Positions 21,958 through 34,500 of a DNA stretch of 64,000 nt are shown piece after piece. The notes below the pieces were generated by a model. That model was not told the origin of the DNA. It searched no databases and saw only the letters and a list, made by a program, of their open reading frames with translations. Every line of letters begins with the position of its first letter. Positions within the stretch are counted from its first letter, which is position 1. The DNA comes from Bilabrum cf. latius (lineage: Eukaryota > Bigyra: Bicosoecida > Bigyra > Bicosoecida). The translations under genes and the position numbers were made by a program. The DNA lies in NCBI GenBank assembly GCA_965178125.1, contig OZ237738.1:1-64000 (forward strand), given 5' to 3'.

Positions 21958-23177
21958 ATGCGTGCAGTAAGTTCAGCAAGAAAGCTTGGGTATGGTCTGA
22001 GCAGGATTACAAGCAGACCGCGTCCTGCCATGAGCACAGCCCGAAGGTGGCAGTCGAATGGCAGACAGACCAGAACTAATTTAGGCATTGCAATTGTTCC
22101 GTAGCAGAGTGCATGGGTAATTGAACGCTTCGGGAAGTACCACACAACGTTGGAACCCGGTATCAGCCTGTTGATCCCGGTAATCGATCGCATTTCTTAT
22201 GTGCACTCTCTCAAGGAAGAGGCTGTGCCGGTGCACGCGCAGACTGCTATCACTCGCGATAATGTTGCGATTACGATTGATGGAGTCCTCTATATCAAGA
22301 TTGTGGACGCCTACAAGGCCTCCTACATGGTGAGCAGCACATACTGTCCTCGTGCCTAGTGCCGCTATTGTAGGTTGATATGTCATTGAATTAATCCATC
22401 CTCAGACATCGTTTTAAATATATGCAGGTAGAGGATCCACACTTTGCGGTCACACAACTGGCCCAAACGACGATGCGGTCTGAGCTTGGCAAACTAACAA
22501 TGGACCAAGCGTTTCAAGAGAGAGACGCGCTGAACCACGCAATCGTGCGTTCAATCAACGAAGCAGCGATGACTTGGGGTATTGAGTGCCTTCGGTACGA
22601 GATTCGCGATATTGCTCCTCCACAGAGCATCCGCATCGCGATGGACATGCAAGCCGAAGCTGAGCGCAGGAAGCGGGCAGAGATCCTTGAATCGGAGGGC
22701 ACGAGGGAGGCCGCCATCAACACAGCACAAGGAGAGCAGCAGGCAACGCAGCTCAGAGCCCAAGGCGAAGCTTCTGCGATCGTAGCAAAGGCCAAGGCGA
22801 CTGCAGAGGGTGTTGAGCGGCTCGCCCGTGCCATGCGCACAAGCGGCGGGCAAGAGGCCGTGTCTCTACGTATTGCGGAGCAGTACGTGTCTGCGTTCGG
22901 AAGGATTGCCTAGAAGGGCAACACCATCATGCTCCCCGGCAACGCATCTGATGCGGCGTCTATGGTTGCCCAGGCAATGTCTGTGTACAAGTCTATCCGC
23001 TCGCAGCACCCGAAGCATGCGGATGACAAGGGCATGTCCAGCGAGGGCCCAGCCGATGTCGGCATGCCCGAGCTGGAGGACTTTTTGGAGGACAGGTCAG
23101 CGGAGAAAGACACTAGCGACGATCGGGAGTGGGACGAGCCGAGTGTGGCAAAGGGGTTTAAGCCCAAGCCATTCTGA
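21958..23177 (+). CDS. STOML2: Stomatin-like protein 2, mitochondrial SPFH protein
   Basis: Exons 21958-22329 and 22428-23177 with a 98-nt GTGAGC...TGCAG intron in phase 0, 373 aa, TGA stop. An Arg/Ser-rich, acid-free N terminus looks like a mitochondrial presequence. The SPFH domain begins IVPQQSAWVIERFGKYH, continues through VHSLKEEAVPVHAQ, then VEDPHFAVTQLAQTTMRSEL and the coiled coil EAERRKRAEILESEG, and ends EQYVSAFGRIA, QKGNTIMLP. STOML2 scaffolds cardiolipin-rich domains of the inner membrane. Two TAG codons occur: 22102-22104 at the Gln of the family motif VPQQ, and 22911-22913 where relatives have a polar residue. It is divergent from VPS8 with 179 bp between them. Confidence 0.95.
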
Positions 23178-23374
23178 GCGAATGTGTGAGATTCCTACGG
23201 CAGGACTTCAGCGCGCCCCCGTTGCTGGGTGATTGACTGCACAGGTTTCAATTCTGAACACAGGGACAACTGTTCCAGTTGTAGTTCCACGTCATGAGCG
23301 ACTTTACTCAGATCAATGACACAAGTTTCCCGCTCGGTGCCTACCCGGTATCCAGAGCCGGCTACTGCCCAGCA

Positions 23375-26300
23375 TTACTGGCGACCGCGCGTCTCTGGGG
23401 TATCTTTGGTCCGCCACTGCACATGACAAGTGCGAGTTTTGCCGCTTGTAGCAAGCAGAATGTCCCGGGCCCCTGCTTCTGCCAAATCATACCGCTGGTC
23501 TCCCGAATCCGCTCGAACTGGCTTGCACACATGGGCGTGCTCAGTGGGTATGGCAACGTTTCGGCATTGCTCCAGCCTCGCCGACCATTCAGGCACAACC
23601 ACTAAAGGCGGTAGACCAACGTGAATATCCTCCGCCAACTGTTCGATTGCGCAGCCGCAGCCCACCATTACAGCTGAGCTCAATGACGTGTGCATGTACC
23701 TGCTGGTCAATCGTGCCATCTTTCCCTGCTGGTCAGTCGTGCCATCCTTGCTTGGCGCCCCAGCCGCACTATCTATCGCAGCAAGTTGTGCCGGCATCCC
23801 AAGGTGTCCAAGTCTGCACGCATCTGCGAATCGATCGTTGATGTCGCTCAGCAAGTTGCTGTCTTCATGTAGGTGCTACACAACCGGCGATGCGATCGGT
23901 AGGATGTTGGCGTACCCCACCGGGCTGCCACGATGCGGGGTTCCGTAGAATACGACAGACACCGGGGCTGGTGGAGCTTCGTTCTGCACGCCCCCACTAC
24001 CGGTGGTACTGGCGGTATCCAGTTTGGGTTGCTACCGTGTGGCTCGCAATTTCGCACCCCAGGGCCTGGTGAGCACGTGCTTGACCAGCACTCCACCCAA
24101 AGAGTGAGTCAAAAATAGCACAGGACATCCTGACTGTCCTACACCGGCGAGTTCGAGCTACTCTTCTAGCTATGCTGCCAATTCTGGCACCGAGGCATCG
24201 CGGCTGCGGTTAATCCTGGCGAAGGGGTCAGCATCAAAACCAATAGAAAGCACCCTGGCACCGACAGCGTATTTTCTAAACAGTTCTGGAGCGAGCCAAG
24301 CCACCGGCCAGATTGGCACCATCTATCCATTTTCGGCCCGGACCAACGAGCCACCAGCTTCAAGCCCGCTTGATTCACTTAAGCTGGCCACCACAGCTCC
24401 ACCCCGTGCAGACGAAGCACCGGGATCCGACGCAACACCCGCTCGCCAAGTCGTGTAAGCATCGCCCCGGAGGCCATGCACAAGAACGATATCAATGTTG
24501 AGAGCAGATCCTTCTCGACCTCGCCAGTCCATCAACGGGTGAATCATATCGCCGAATTTCTCTCGCCTCTCCACTGCCCCCGCACACTTCCCGCCTTTAG
24601 GAAATGCATACGGAAACGGGCTCTCTTGAGAGTGGCTACTGCTTCCCACAGCTGAGCCTTGACATGATGCTGCCACGTTGGAGACGACTCGCGCAAGTTG
24701 GGTCCGCAGCCGAATGTCGCCGGTCTCGCCATGGTGGACGAGCATTGCGGCGAGGCTGGACGCAGGCTGCGACGGACCTTTTGACGGTTCCCCCGTAGCA
24801 AGCATTCGGGTACTAACTGCTGCATAGTCATCATGCAGTGACAGATTTGCCACTGTTCTAACAAGCGACACTAGGGCGCTATTCCAAGCCATATCGCGAG
24901 TCTGCTTGTCCGAGCATGCCGAGTGAGCTTTGTCATTCCCACGCCAACGCTGTGAGAGGTGCGACCATAGCGTTTGCTCTGTCAGTGGCTAATCATTCCT
25001 GGAGCGTGAGAAAGTGCTTGTTTCTGCGATCGGGTTCGTTCCAGAGCATGTGAGGAGAAACACGGAAGACAAAGCACCAGCCGCCAGCAAGCTCCCTCGG
25101 CTGCCATCTACAAGAGCGTGTGTTTGGGCCATTCCGGCCCTAGCAGTGCGTCTCCAGCTGCTATCTGACTGGCCCGTCGTCCCAAGACTACTGCGATATT
25201 CAGTCTCGATCGAAGCGTTCGACTGTAGATCGGCCCCAGTCAGTGCTGCTATGCGATGGTTCGCGTCATCATGCGATTCGAGCATGACTGGAGGCACCTC
25301 CCCGGTCGCGTACGCACAAGCCTGAGCTGTTGCAGCAACGGCTTCTTCGCTCAATATTTCGTCGTAAAGGCAGTCCACTGCAGACCATAGAGTAGCTCGA
25401 AGCTCAGAGATCTCGTCAGCCATTCTCTACGCCACTGGTTTGGAAACCTTCTCAAAAACCAGACTCCAAGCTGGAGCTGAGCTATGCTCTGGTGTAGGGC
25501 TTGAACCGCTTCGAGATCCAGCTAACTCTGAAGCAGACCCAACATGACCCGTTCGACCGCCCACCTTCACGCTTAAGGCCTGGCGCACCGCATCGGTCGA
25601 CGAAGGGTCTCGAAAGCCAGGGAGGAGCACGCTTCCGATCCAGCCAGTACCAGCGGCAGGAACACGATCAGGCAGCTACTCAGCATCTTGAATGCCGCAT
25701 GACCACAACATGTGGCCAAACGACGCAAAGGGACCAGTCCCAGCAGTATTTTCACCACGAAGCCTTGGCGCTAGCACTCTCCAACGACTACTATAAAACT
25801 CATTCTAGTCCGGTGTTTCTGTGCTTTCTGCCTGATCTGAAGCATTATTGAGGTCATTGTTCGCTACCAAGCGTTCAAAAATGGATTGATGAGCCAATGA
25901 TAGCTCCTCAACGATCGCCTGGGCAGTAGACGTCAGCAGAAGCCGCTGGCTTGCCATGGCTGGGTCTTGGGCGATTCTTGCGGCTTCAACCAGGTACCTG
26001 TCGGCGATTCCAGCAACACAAGACAGTAAGTGCCGCAAAGAAGCGGATGCCTTGTCATTTGTATGGCTGGCAAGAAGCAGTTGCCTGCTCATCGTAGCCA
26101 AGCGACTAGCTGATACGGTTGGGCCACGTTGGCTACTTGTCGTGCGAAGCAGCTGGTCTCCACCGAGGTGCCGCTCCAAAGATGATACAGTAGGGCCAGT
26201 GGGCTAGGCTAATATCATCACAGCAGTCTCCACACCAACTCTAGCTGCTCGAATCCACTGCTATGGAACGCCTGCTCGCACGCGAGCAGAGGTGCCAGGG

Positions 26301-27742
26301 GGCCGAGTAGCTTCAAGTTTGCGTTGGGCAGCGCATTCGGCGACAGCCCCGAAGATGCCGGCTGCAGCTGAGCACAAAATGTCTGATCTAGGCGCATCGG
26401 TCATTGGTCTTGAACCAGACTTAGCGCTCTGCACCACGTTGGCAAGGCCATGTCCTTCGATGTGGTCCGCGAACAGACCTACACGAGATAGACTGCTCTG
26501 TATATCAGAGGCAAAGGCAAGCCACTGCGGTGAGTCGGGCAGCACCCCTTTATGATACATAGCTGCACCAGCAAGTGACCTTGCAAGAGTCCCTGCCGCG
26601 CGAGCTTGCCGCTCCATAGTCAACACAGACATGGCCACAAGAGGGGTGCATCGATGAGGCGCAGATGCGCCACCCGTCCTGCGAGCCGCGCGTGTGTCTG
26701 CGCTGCATAGTGCTTGCATTCCCGCGCTCCATGCATCAATGGATCGCCAAAGCGCCCGGCATCCAAGGATGAGTCTATCCTGCACCGAGCCGAGACGATC
26801 CTCTGCAGAGCTCGCATCTTCTACGGGCGCAGAGACCTCCGCTGTTTCGCCCCTGCTGAGACGGGAAGAAGCCTGCTGGAGGGTCAGCCGTGCTGCGGAT
26901 GAGCACTTCTTTAGCGCGTTCACGAGTATATCCAGCTTGCATGGCGTGTTCGGGTCGCTGGCCTGCCATGCGCATTGCAGCGCGGCTTGTTCAATCTGGT
27001 GACATCCACGGATACACACGTCAGCAGCGCACTCTGCAGCTGTCAGTAGATCAGTTGAATGGGAATCGCGTTCATAGTTTTTACTATAGGCCTCCAGACG
27101 TACCCCAACAGACGCGATGAATAGAGCATCCACTTCAGCTCCAGCCTCGAGTTGGAGCCCACCTGGCTGGCTGAGTACGCTGGCTCCGGCAGCATTTGCC
27201 AACGCTCTGCTTCCAATTTGCGTTGATGCCCACAGTATGCCGGCGGCTAGTCTATCGCGACCCTTCCAAAGCGTGACATCAATAGTCGTGGTGGCAGGGT
27301 CGCACCTCTGCGACGTAAACCAATCCCACATCTCTCTATTTAACCCGTCAATGGCAACGCTGCAGACGACTGGGTTCGAGTGCTACAAGAAGTGTTCAAG
27401 CACGAGCAAATCCTCCTGAACTAGCTTCTATGGGCTCATTCGGGGCACATAGTGCCTTGCGATAATTGACTGCGCTTCGTGAGGCAAGGCCTCAAGAGCT
27501 CTGAGTAACACCTGCATCCTTAGGGCAGAAACAGTAGGATAAATACCATGCAAATCTATGTCCTTTGTTCTGCCTGGGTCGTGCCTGGCACCGGGAACCT
27601 ATTTGTCGCAATGAGCGACATCGGATCCGTCCTGTCCGAGCGACATTGCAATAGCTATAGCCACTGAAGCAGACGAGGCAGAGGCGCATACGCACGGTAA
27701 GGTAATATGGATACGCCCAAGGATCCGCCTGCACGTAAACAT
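23375..27742 (-). CDS. SERAC1: SERAC1-like serine hydrolase with long helical N terminus
   Basis: A single exon, 1,455 aa, TAA stop at 23375. The N terminus is basic with a hydrophobic Ala/Ser-rich stretch, like a mitochondrial or ER anchor. About 900 residues of Ala-rich helical sequence follow. The C-terminal alpha/beta hydrolase has DIVLVHGLRGDAYTTW, the nucleophile elbow LTHSLGG, VFYGTPHRGS and a terminal HAHVCKP that matches the catalytic His region of SERAC1. SERAC1 works in phosphatidylglycerol remodelling at ER-mitochondria contacts. Fourteen in-frame TAG codons are read as Gln. The start is uncertain: 27742 is the first ATG, the frame is open about 130 bp further up, and only 169 bp separate it from the MAP kinase stop. 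Confidence 0.85.
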
Positions 27743-27911
27743 GCCTGCGAGGGCAAACGTCAGGTCAACAAGGGTGAACCGCCCAGACACCGCAGCCAGC
27801 GTCGCCGGCGGCGACAAGTTCCGCAGTCCGGTTTCAACTTGCACAGGTGGAGACTGAGGGTGGCAGTTTGCAAGAGGTCATACACAACGCGCTGAACTTT
27901 CAAGTAGGAGA

Positions 27912-30900
27912 TTAAAGCCACCTCCTGCCGCTGTTGCTTCCCCTGCTACGCGACCGTGGCCTCGACCCCGACCTACCTCTAGATCTGCTTCTTGCACCGT
28001 TTCTTCCCCGAATCCGCGCACCAGAGCGGGTCCGACCCAGCACGGCCTGGCCATCCTGGCGGGGCCCGGCATCTTGGATCCCGCCCGTCCGCCCCATTCT
28101 CCCTGCAGCAGGCTGCCTTTCCGCCCCGACCTGCCGCACCGCGCCTGGGTCCGGGTCCATTCGCCCGAGCGAGGCCCCGGCCAGGCCCCTGCTCCTCCCA
28201 GAGAGCGGCCGCCGCGCCCCTCCCGCGGCAGGCACGCGTCGCTCGCTCACAACACCGCGAGCCGAGAGCCTCTCAGAGCCACTGGCAGGTCGCCGGCCGG
28301 AGCCTGGGGCCCCTCCAGCTCCCTGCCGCGGCAGCTGGCCAAGCGGCAGGGCAGCTACCGCAGCACTGCCTTGCTGAGTTCCACTGACGGCAGACCCATA
28401 CACCGCGTGCAGCTGCTGGGCCTTGGACCGGGAGCGAGAGGCAGACCTCGACCTGGACCTGCTCGTCCGGCGCACCCCGGCGCTTCTGGTGGGCCGGCCG
28501 GTGGCAGTCGCTCGCACCGGACCGGAGTCTCGCATGGCAGTGGCAGATCGGGTGTGCTCCGTGGGCCCGGCGAACATGCGGGCAGCCTGTGCCGCCCTGC
28601 CCGCTGGTGACCGGGCCACCACTCGATCTGCAGCCGCTCGCAGCACAGCATCGGCGGGCTCCTCGCTGCCTCGTGCGCCCTCATCTCCGCTGTCGCTGTC
28701 TGGCTCCCGGGCCGGGCTCGACGGGGCCATGCGGGCGGCGGCGAGGGCGCCCGAGAGCGACGAGGACACGGTCATGGGCGTGGGTTGCCGCGAGTGGTCC
28801 GCGCTCCCAGTGGGCTCATCAGCTGCATCTGTGTCAGGATCCCGACCGGATCCATTCGTATAGACACTAGGGTCATGGGCGGATCCAGCCCCACTGGGCG
28901 GTAGACCGCCGGGAGCGGCGTCGTGCTCCGCTTTGACCGCACCATGCTGCGAGGCGCCGCCCCTCTCTCGGGCCCCACCACCAGCCCCAAGCCCTCGACG
29001 CGAGCCCTCCGCAGCAGACCGAGCCCGCGACTGCGTCTCTGATCGGCTCGACTTGGCCGCGGCCCGCTCGCGACGCTTCTGCTCTCTCTGCAGCTTCCTC
29101 AGCTTCCTCTGCTCCTTCCTCTTGATCCTCTCCTGGGTGAATGCCTTGGCCTCCGCGATGATCATGTCGCGGTAGTTCCCCGCCGTGAGGCCCTCGTCTG
29201 CCTCGTGGTCGAAGTGCAGGCCTCGGTGCGGGCTGTGCGCATCTCCTTTCCCCGCCAGGGGCCCGGCCCCAGGACCCAGCTCCATGCCCGCTGCATCCCC
29301 CACGCCCATGGACCCCGACATGGACGCACCCAGAGACATGGACATCGAGCCTTCGCCCGCGTCGCGCATGCGGCGCTGCGCGTCCTGGTATGCCTTGGCC
29401 TCGGACTTGCGCTCTGCAGGAGTGCTGACCCATGCACCTGCCCGGCCCGCCCGGTCCACGGTGGAGGCTCCCACCGGTGGACTGCTCCCACCTGCGCCCT
29501 CAGACACCCGGCCAGCCGCTCCCCCGGCGGCAGTGGGGCCCGGAGAGCCGCTTCCGCCTGCCGCTGCCAGCACAGCCCGTTCTGCAATCGCCACTGGGGG
29601 GGATGCGACACCGCCTCCACCGCTTCTGTCCCGGGTGGCCCCTGCAGGCGCGGAGGCGGCGCGGGAGGCGTGCGAAGACGAGCCATCGGGTAACTTAACT
29701 CCCTCGGGCCGTTGCGCGGCCAGAATACCTGAAGGCTTGCCCGCTAGCACGTCTGCCTGGTCCCGCCGCCCGAGCACCACGGGGGCCCTTCGGCCTGGGC
29801 CCTCGGGGAGCGGAAGCACAGGGTCTGGCGTGGTGTACTGCGCCCGCACGTCATCGAAGTACGGGTGCTAGAGGGCCTCATCCACGGTAATGCGCCGGTT
29901 GGGGTGGAAGACCAGCATCTTGGCGAGCAAGTCCAGCACCTGCGGGCTGGCGCGGGGAAAGACGTCCCGCCAAGCCTTGGCGGGCCGCTTGGGCATGGAC
30001 TGCACGAAGTGCAGTGCCTCCTCGGAGCGCACGTAGTCGATATCGTCGTTCGTCGGGGTACCAATCACGTCAAAGATTAGCTTGAGTTGGTGCATGAAGT
30101 CATTTCCGGGAAATAGAGGCTTGCGGTGCAGCATCTCAGCCAGGATGCAGCCGACGCTCCACACGTCGATCTGCGCGTCGTAGGCCCCATCTGCGCAACG
30201 TGGTGGGATTGGCTGGATAGGGGGGGGGGGTGCGTGGGAATGTAAGGGGAAGCTGCTAGGGAGTGCGGATGAATGCCAGTGCCACCGTACACTAGTCGCT
30301 AGGTGGCCTCACCCGCCGACAGCATCAGCTCTGGGCTCCGGTACCAGCGTGTAACCACGTGCTCGGTCATAAGCTAAGTGGGGTCGTCTGGTGCCAGTCG
30401 GCTGAGGCCGAAGTCGGAAATGCATAGGTCGCAGCTCTTGGAAACGAGCAGATTAGCTGGCTTGAGGTCGCGGTGGATGATGCCATAGCGGTGAGTGAAC
30501 CTCAGGCCTCGCAGCAGCTGGAATGTGAAGTGTTTCAGATGGGCACTCGTGAGTGCTTGCTTCGACTGGATAACCCTGCGAGGAATGGACGACAGCTCAC
30601 GCCAATACCACTCAACAACGGACACTATCAGGTGTCGCTCAGATGGTGAGAGAGCGAGAGGATCCTCGCTAGAGGCAGACTGGATGTGCGGCTTACTTGT
30701 GCAAATCTGTGTCCATAAGCTGCATTACAACGTACAGCTCGTCATCGCGCTCTTTCACAATGAGATCCTTGAGGCTAATGATGTTTTCATGCCTGCGCAC
30801 AGTCAATGGACCGATCGCATTACGGGACAAACGTCTCGGATAGGCCAGGCACCGCAATAATTTGAAGTGGACACTTGAGTAAAAACTGTGTGAGAGCTCG

Positions 30901-31148
30901 CACCTTCCAAGATACCGCAGCATTCGAATCTCTCGAAGGCAGTGCTTGCCGTCGAGCGCTGTCTCGGCCATCGGGGTGATTTTCTTGATAGCTACCTTCC
31001 CTCCAGTTTCCTTGTTCCTGGCTGCTACAACTACACCGTAAGCACCTTTGCCAAGAGCTTTGATCGGCTGATACTGCTTGGGAATCTGGAATGGCGAGCC
31101 GTACACAGAAAACCTTCCATCGGGTAGCTGCTTTATACTTCCTGACAT
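27912..31148 (-). CDS. MAP kinase with TEH activation motif and RS-rich tail
   Basis: Four exons: 31148-30904, 30792-30697, 30575-30313 and 30190-27912 (introns of 111, 121 and 122 nt); 960 aa, TAA stop. The kinase domain fills about the first 390 residues: glycine loop GKGAYGVVVAARN, VAIKK lysine, HRDLKPANLL, SDFGLSR, then MTEHVVTRWYRSPEL, DVWSVGCILAEM and ITVDEALQHPYF. It is an ERK-type MAPK, but the activation loop reads Thr-Glu-His, so the phosphorylated tyrosine is missing. The last 570 residues are disordered, rich in Gly/Ala/Ser and then Arg-Ser dipeptides. TAG codons lie at 30374-30376 (before LMTEH) and 29868-29870 (EALQHPYF, where many plant MAPKs also have Gln). Confidence 0.93.
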
Positions 31149-31534
31149 TCGTCCGATATATCAATCAAGTATTGAGATTGATCGTGATTCGCCAAGCGCC
31201 CAGTCACAAGGACGTCAATACACCACGCTATTTGGGTGGGACGGAAGTGTTGTTACCGGATCGGTGGGCTGGATCGCAAATGGCGCCACAGTGTGATGCA
31301 CCCACACTGCAACGGAACGCATTTGAGTAAAACACGATTATTTCGTAGTCTGGAGAGCGAAATAGTTTATCAGCATCAATTTTGTGATTAGCAGTACTAT
31401 CACTAGACCGTGCTTTGAGCTCTGCCTGAGACGACTCTCCGTATCACCTTGGTCTTGCGACCTCTTCCGAGCAGCAGCAGATTTGCTGCTAGTCGCACAT
31501 TGGCTTGCACTTGATTGTTTCCAGCCCGGCAAGC
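31149..31534. promoter_or_regulatory. Divergent intergenic region, MAPK / IQ protein
   Basis: 386 bp between two divergent start codons, presumably carrying both promoters. No coding frame of note and no recognisable tRNA or other RNA. I could not pick out a specific element. Confidence 0.4.
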
Positions 31535-34500
31535 ATGGCAAGAAGGGAACGTGAACATCTTATCAGGGCACTCCCCCCTGTATAGGCAACTGCGGATCCG
31601 TTGCTGTCGCTGCACAAGCCTGTTAACCAAGTGCGTGAGATAAACAGCAAGAGTGGATCGAAGATCATGACTATGCGGTTCGCCCCAAAGCCAACAGCTG
31701 GCATGGCAGTTGGGGACGAGGCACGAAGGATAGTGCAGGAGGCAAAACTCGCTCCAGATGGCGTGATTGCAGTTTCTGCCCAGGAGATCGATGACACTCT
31801 GAAGGGCGCAAAGAAACTCGTTAGATAGCGGAAGCGAGATGCCTCAAAGAAAGCAAAACTTCGTGGCTTTGCATAGAGTAGGAAAAAGGGTGCGCCAGCT
31901 GCCGATGATGGCGCAGATTCTGGTGACAGCGAGGGCGCAAGGTACGAATCCGGTGGTATACCGGGCACAGATGCAGCCGATCGAACCTTGGTTGGTCGGT
32001 ACCTTCGCTTGTTGAAGAGCCGTGAGGCTGCAGCCCTTGCCGACCGTCAAGAGCGGGAGGAGCAGTATCGGCTGCACAAGGACGCGGTCAAATGGCGGTC
32101 CATCTACCAGATGCACCTGCACCTGGCCACGCTCGGCTCGACCAGATATGACCCGAGAAGACCGCTGCTGGACGAGCCCCAGAGGCAGCACGCCGAAAGC
32201 CTGGCCCGAGAGAGGCGCATGAGGCGCAAAAAGCTGCGGCTAAGGCGGGAGCGCAACCGTAGGAGAAGGCTGCGTCGTGCCCGGGGAGAGGCGGACGAGA
32301 GCAAGGTGACTGGGGTGCGGGAATAGGGGAGCAAGTCTGGGGGAGAGGAGGACTCTGACATCCTCAGCTCGTCTGACACTGACGAAGAACTGCGGCGTCG
32401 GCGAGAGCAGAAGCGCAAGGGCAGGCAGCAGCGGCAGGCCACCGAGGCCACTCGCGCCGCTGAGAGGATGGGCCCTCTCGGCGTGCTGCAGACCGCCATG
32501 GGCCCTCTCGTGTCGTACCTGCAGCCACCTTCCTCCGATGACGAGGATCAACCGCCATGGAGCGAAGAGGGGCACGGCAGGCTCAAGGCAGCCGGCGTGG
32601 TGTGCCTGCCCCCCACAGAGTCGGATGACGAGCAGGGGCCTGCGATGCTGCAAGCGCCGCACTCTGTGGCAGCGCAGCGGGGGTCTGGTGGGGCATCGGG
32701 AAAGGGGGCCGGCTTGAGCACGGAAGAGGCTGCGAGCCAGCAGGCAGGATAGATCAGCTCGCAGCTGGTTGGACTTGGGAATGCCCTGCGGCAGTTTCAG
32801 TACATGTCGAAGCTGTTTCGAGAGCTGTATCGGGCCAACCCAGGGGTCTAGGTCACGCAAAGCAGGTTCATGGGTGCTGTGCGCAACCTCTCCTCCAGCC
32901 TCATGACTGACCGAATCGACGCTGCTAGGAAGAAGAGAGTTGCTCTCGTCGAGTAGGCCAGTCGGGCGGTGCACCTGGTGCTTGCCCTGCGGGAGGCACT
33001 CGGCAAGCCCCTCGAGCAGGGTCTGCTGCAGCATTCGGCTTCAGGTGTATCTGGCACCCACGGGGGTGCCATGGTTCCTTTTGGGGCTGGTGTCAGCCGA
33101 TCATCCCGTGGCAGGCGTGGATCAACGAGCGGTTACGATGCGGACAGGGGCATGCTGGCCAGCCGCAGCCTCGCCTCGAGGCAGTCGCGCACGTCGGTGC
33201 TCAGCCGGGCGTCGCAAAGAGACCCTTTCGCAGCCGTGAGAGATCCGAATACAGGCGCAGTACCTGTGCCTCAGCTTGCGGAAGACGCACCGGCCTGGAC
33301 TACAGCCGAGATCGATGCAGTACAATCCAAGGTGCGTCGCCACTTCGCGGGTGGACCGGCCAACGGCACCGCAAGCGCCGCCAAGCGCGGGTACGGGACC
33401 GTCAGCGGCACAACTATGGCTCAAGTCAGCGATCCAGGTAGATTCGGTCTAGAAATGGCTGCGGGAGGTGCAGCCGAGCTGCAAGGTGCCGCCCGCGAAG
33501 AGGTCTTAGAGGCGGCGCGGGTGTTTGGACCCGGGCTGCCGACTGCCGTCGCTCGCAGGAAAGTGCAAGCGATGCGGAGAGCTGAGCGCCTGGAATAGTC
33601 GAAGGGCCTCGGTAGCCTTGCTGAGCGCAAGAGTATGTGGTGGGCATAGCAAGACGACGATGTCGTCAAGCTACGCAAACGGCAGAAATCGGCGGCTATT
33701 TAGCGCGCCCAGGAGCGCAGAATGCTCGGGCTGCCCCCGGAGGAAGAAGAGGAGGCCGAAGCCGCTGCAGCTACGAAACTGGCTGGTAGGAGCCGGAAGC
33801 TTTCCCCGGTGAAGGGAATGGCCAGGAAGGGGTCCAAACTAGGACCGGCACCGAAAGGCAGACCCCCTGGTGCAACTGCTGTCCTGGACTTTGGGGTGCT
33901 GCCGATCGGAATTTCACTGCGGCTGTCGGCAGATGAGACCAGGGAGCTGTTTGGAAGCTTGGCACCTGCCTTGCCACTTGCTGTGGCATCTAACAAGCCC
34001 GTGCCGTCCCGCCTGCTGACGCGAGTCTCTCGCTTGCTGACGCTTCCACCTGAAATGGGTCGCAAGGCGCCTCCGCACTTGTTTGGACCCAACGGTGCAG
34101 TCTCCCTGCAATCTTCACGCGTTCAGGCATCTTCTTCGCACGAATCCACGTGGGTGGTGCCGTAGTGGCTGCACACTGCTCTGTGGCCGTTACGTGGCTC
34201 AAAAAAAGTCGACCATGCAGCCACTACCTGGGCAGCTTTGGCTCTTGCATAGGACGAGGCAACCCGCGCTGCGCAGGCCATGAAAGGCTAGAAAGGACCG
34301 CCGCTTGTGCTGCATAGGCAAGGATGGACAGTCGATGACGCTGTGTACAGCAGCGTTGACGATATCCCCACGGCCCAGCGGCACGACAACCGGATCGCTA
34401 CTCTCGCCTACATCCAGCGGCGAATCCGCCCAGTGTTGCGATGGGCAGAGCATGCATCTCGAGCAATGTGCGTGAGGGATACTGGGGTACCCAAGAGTGG

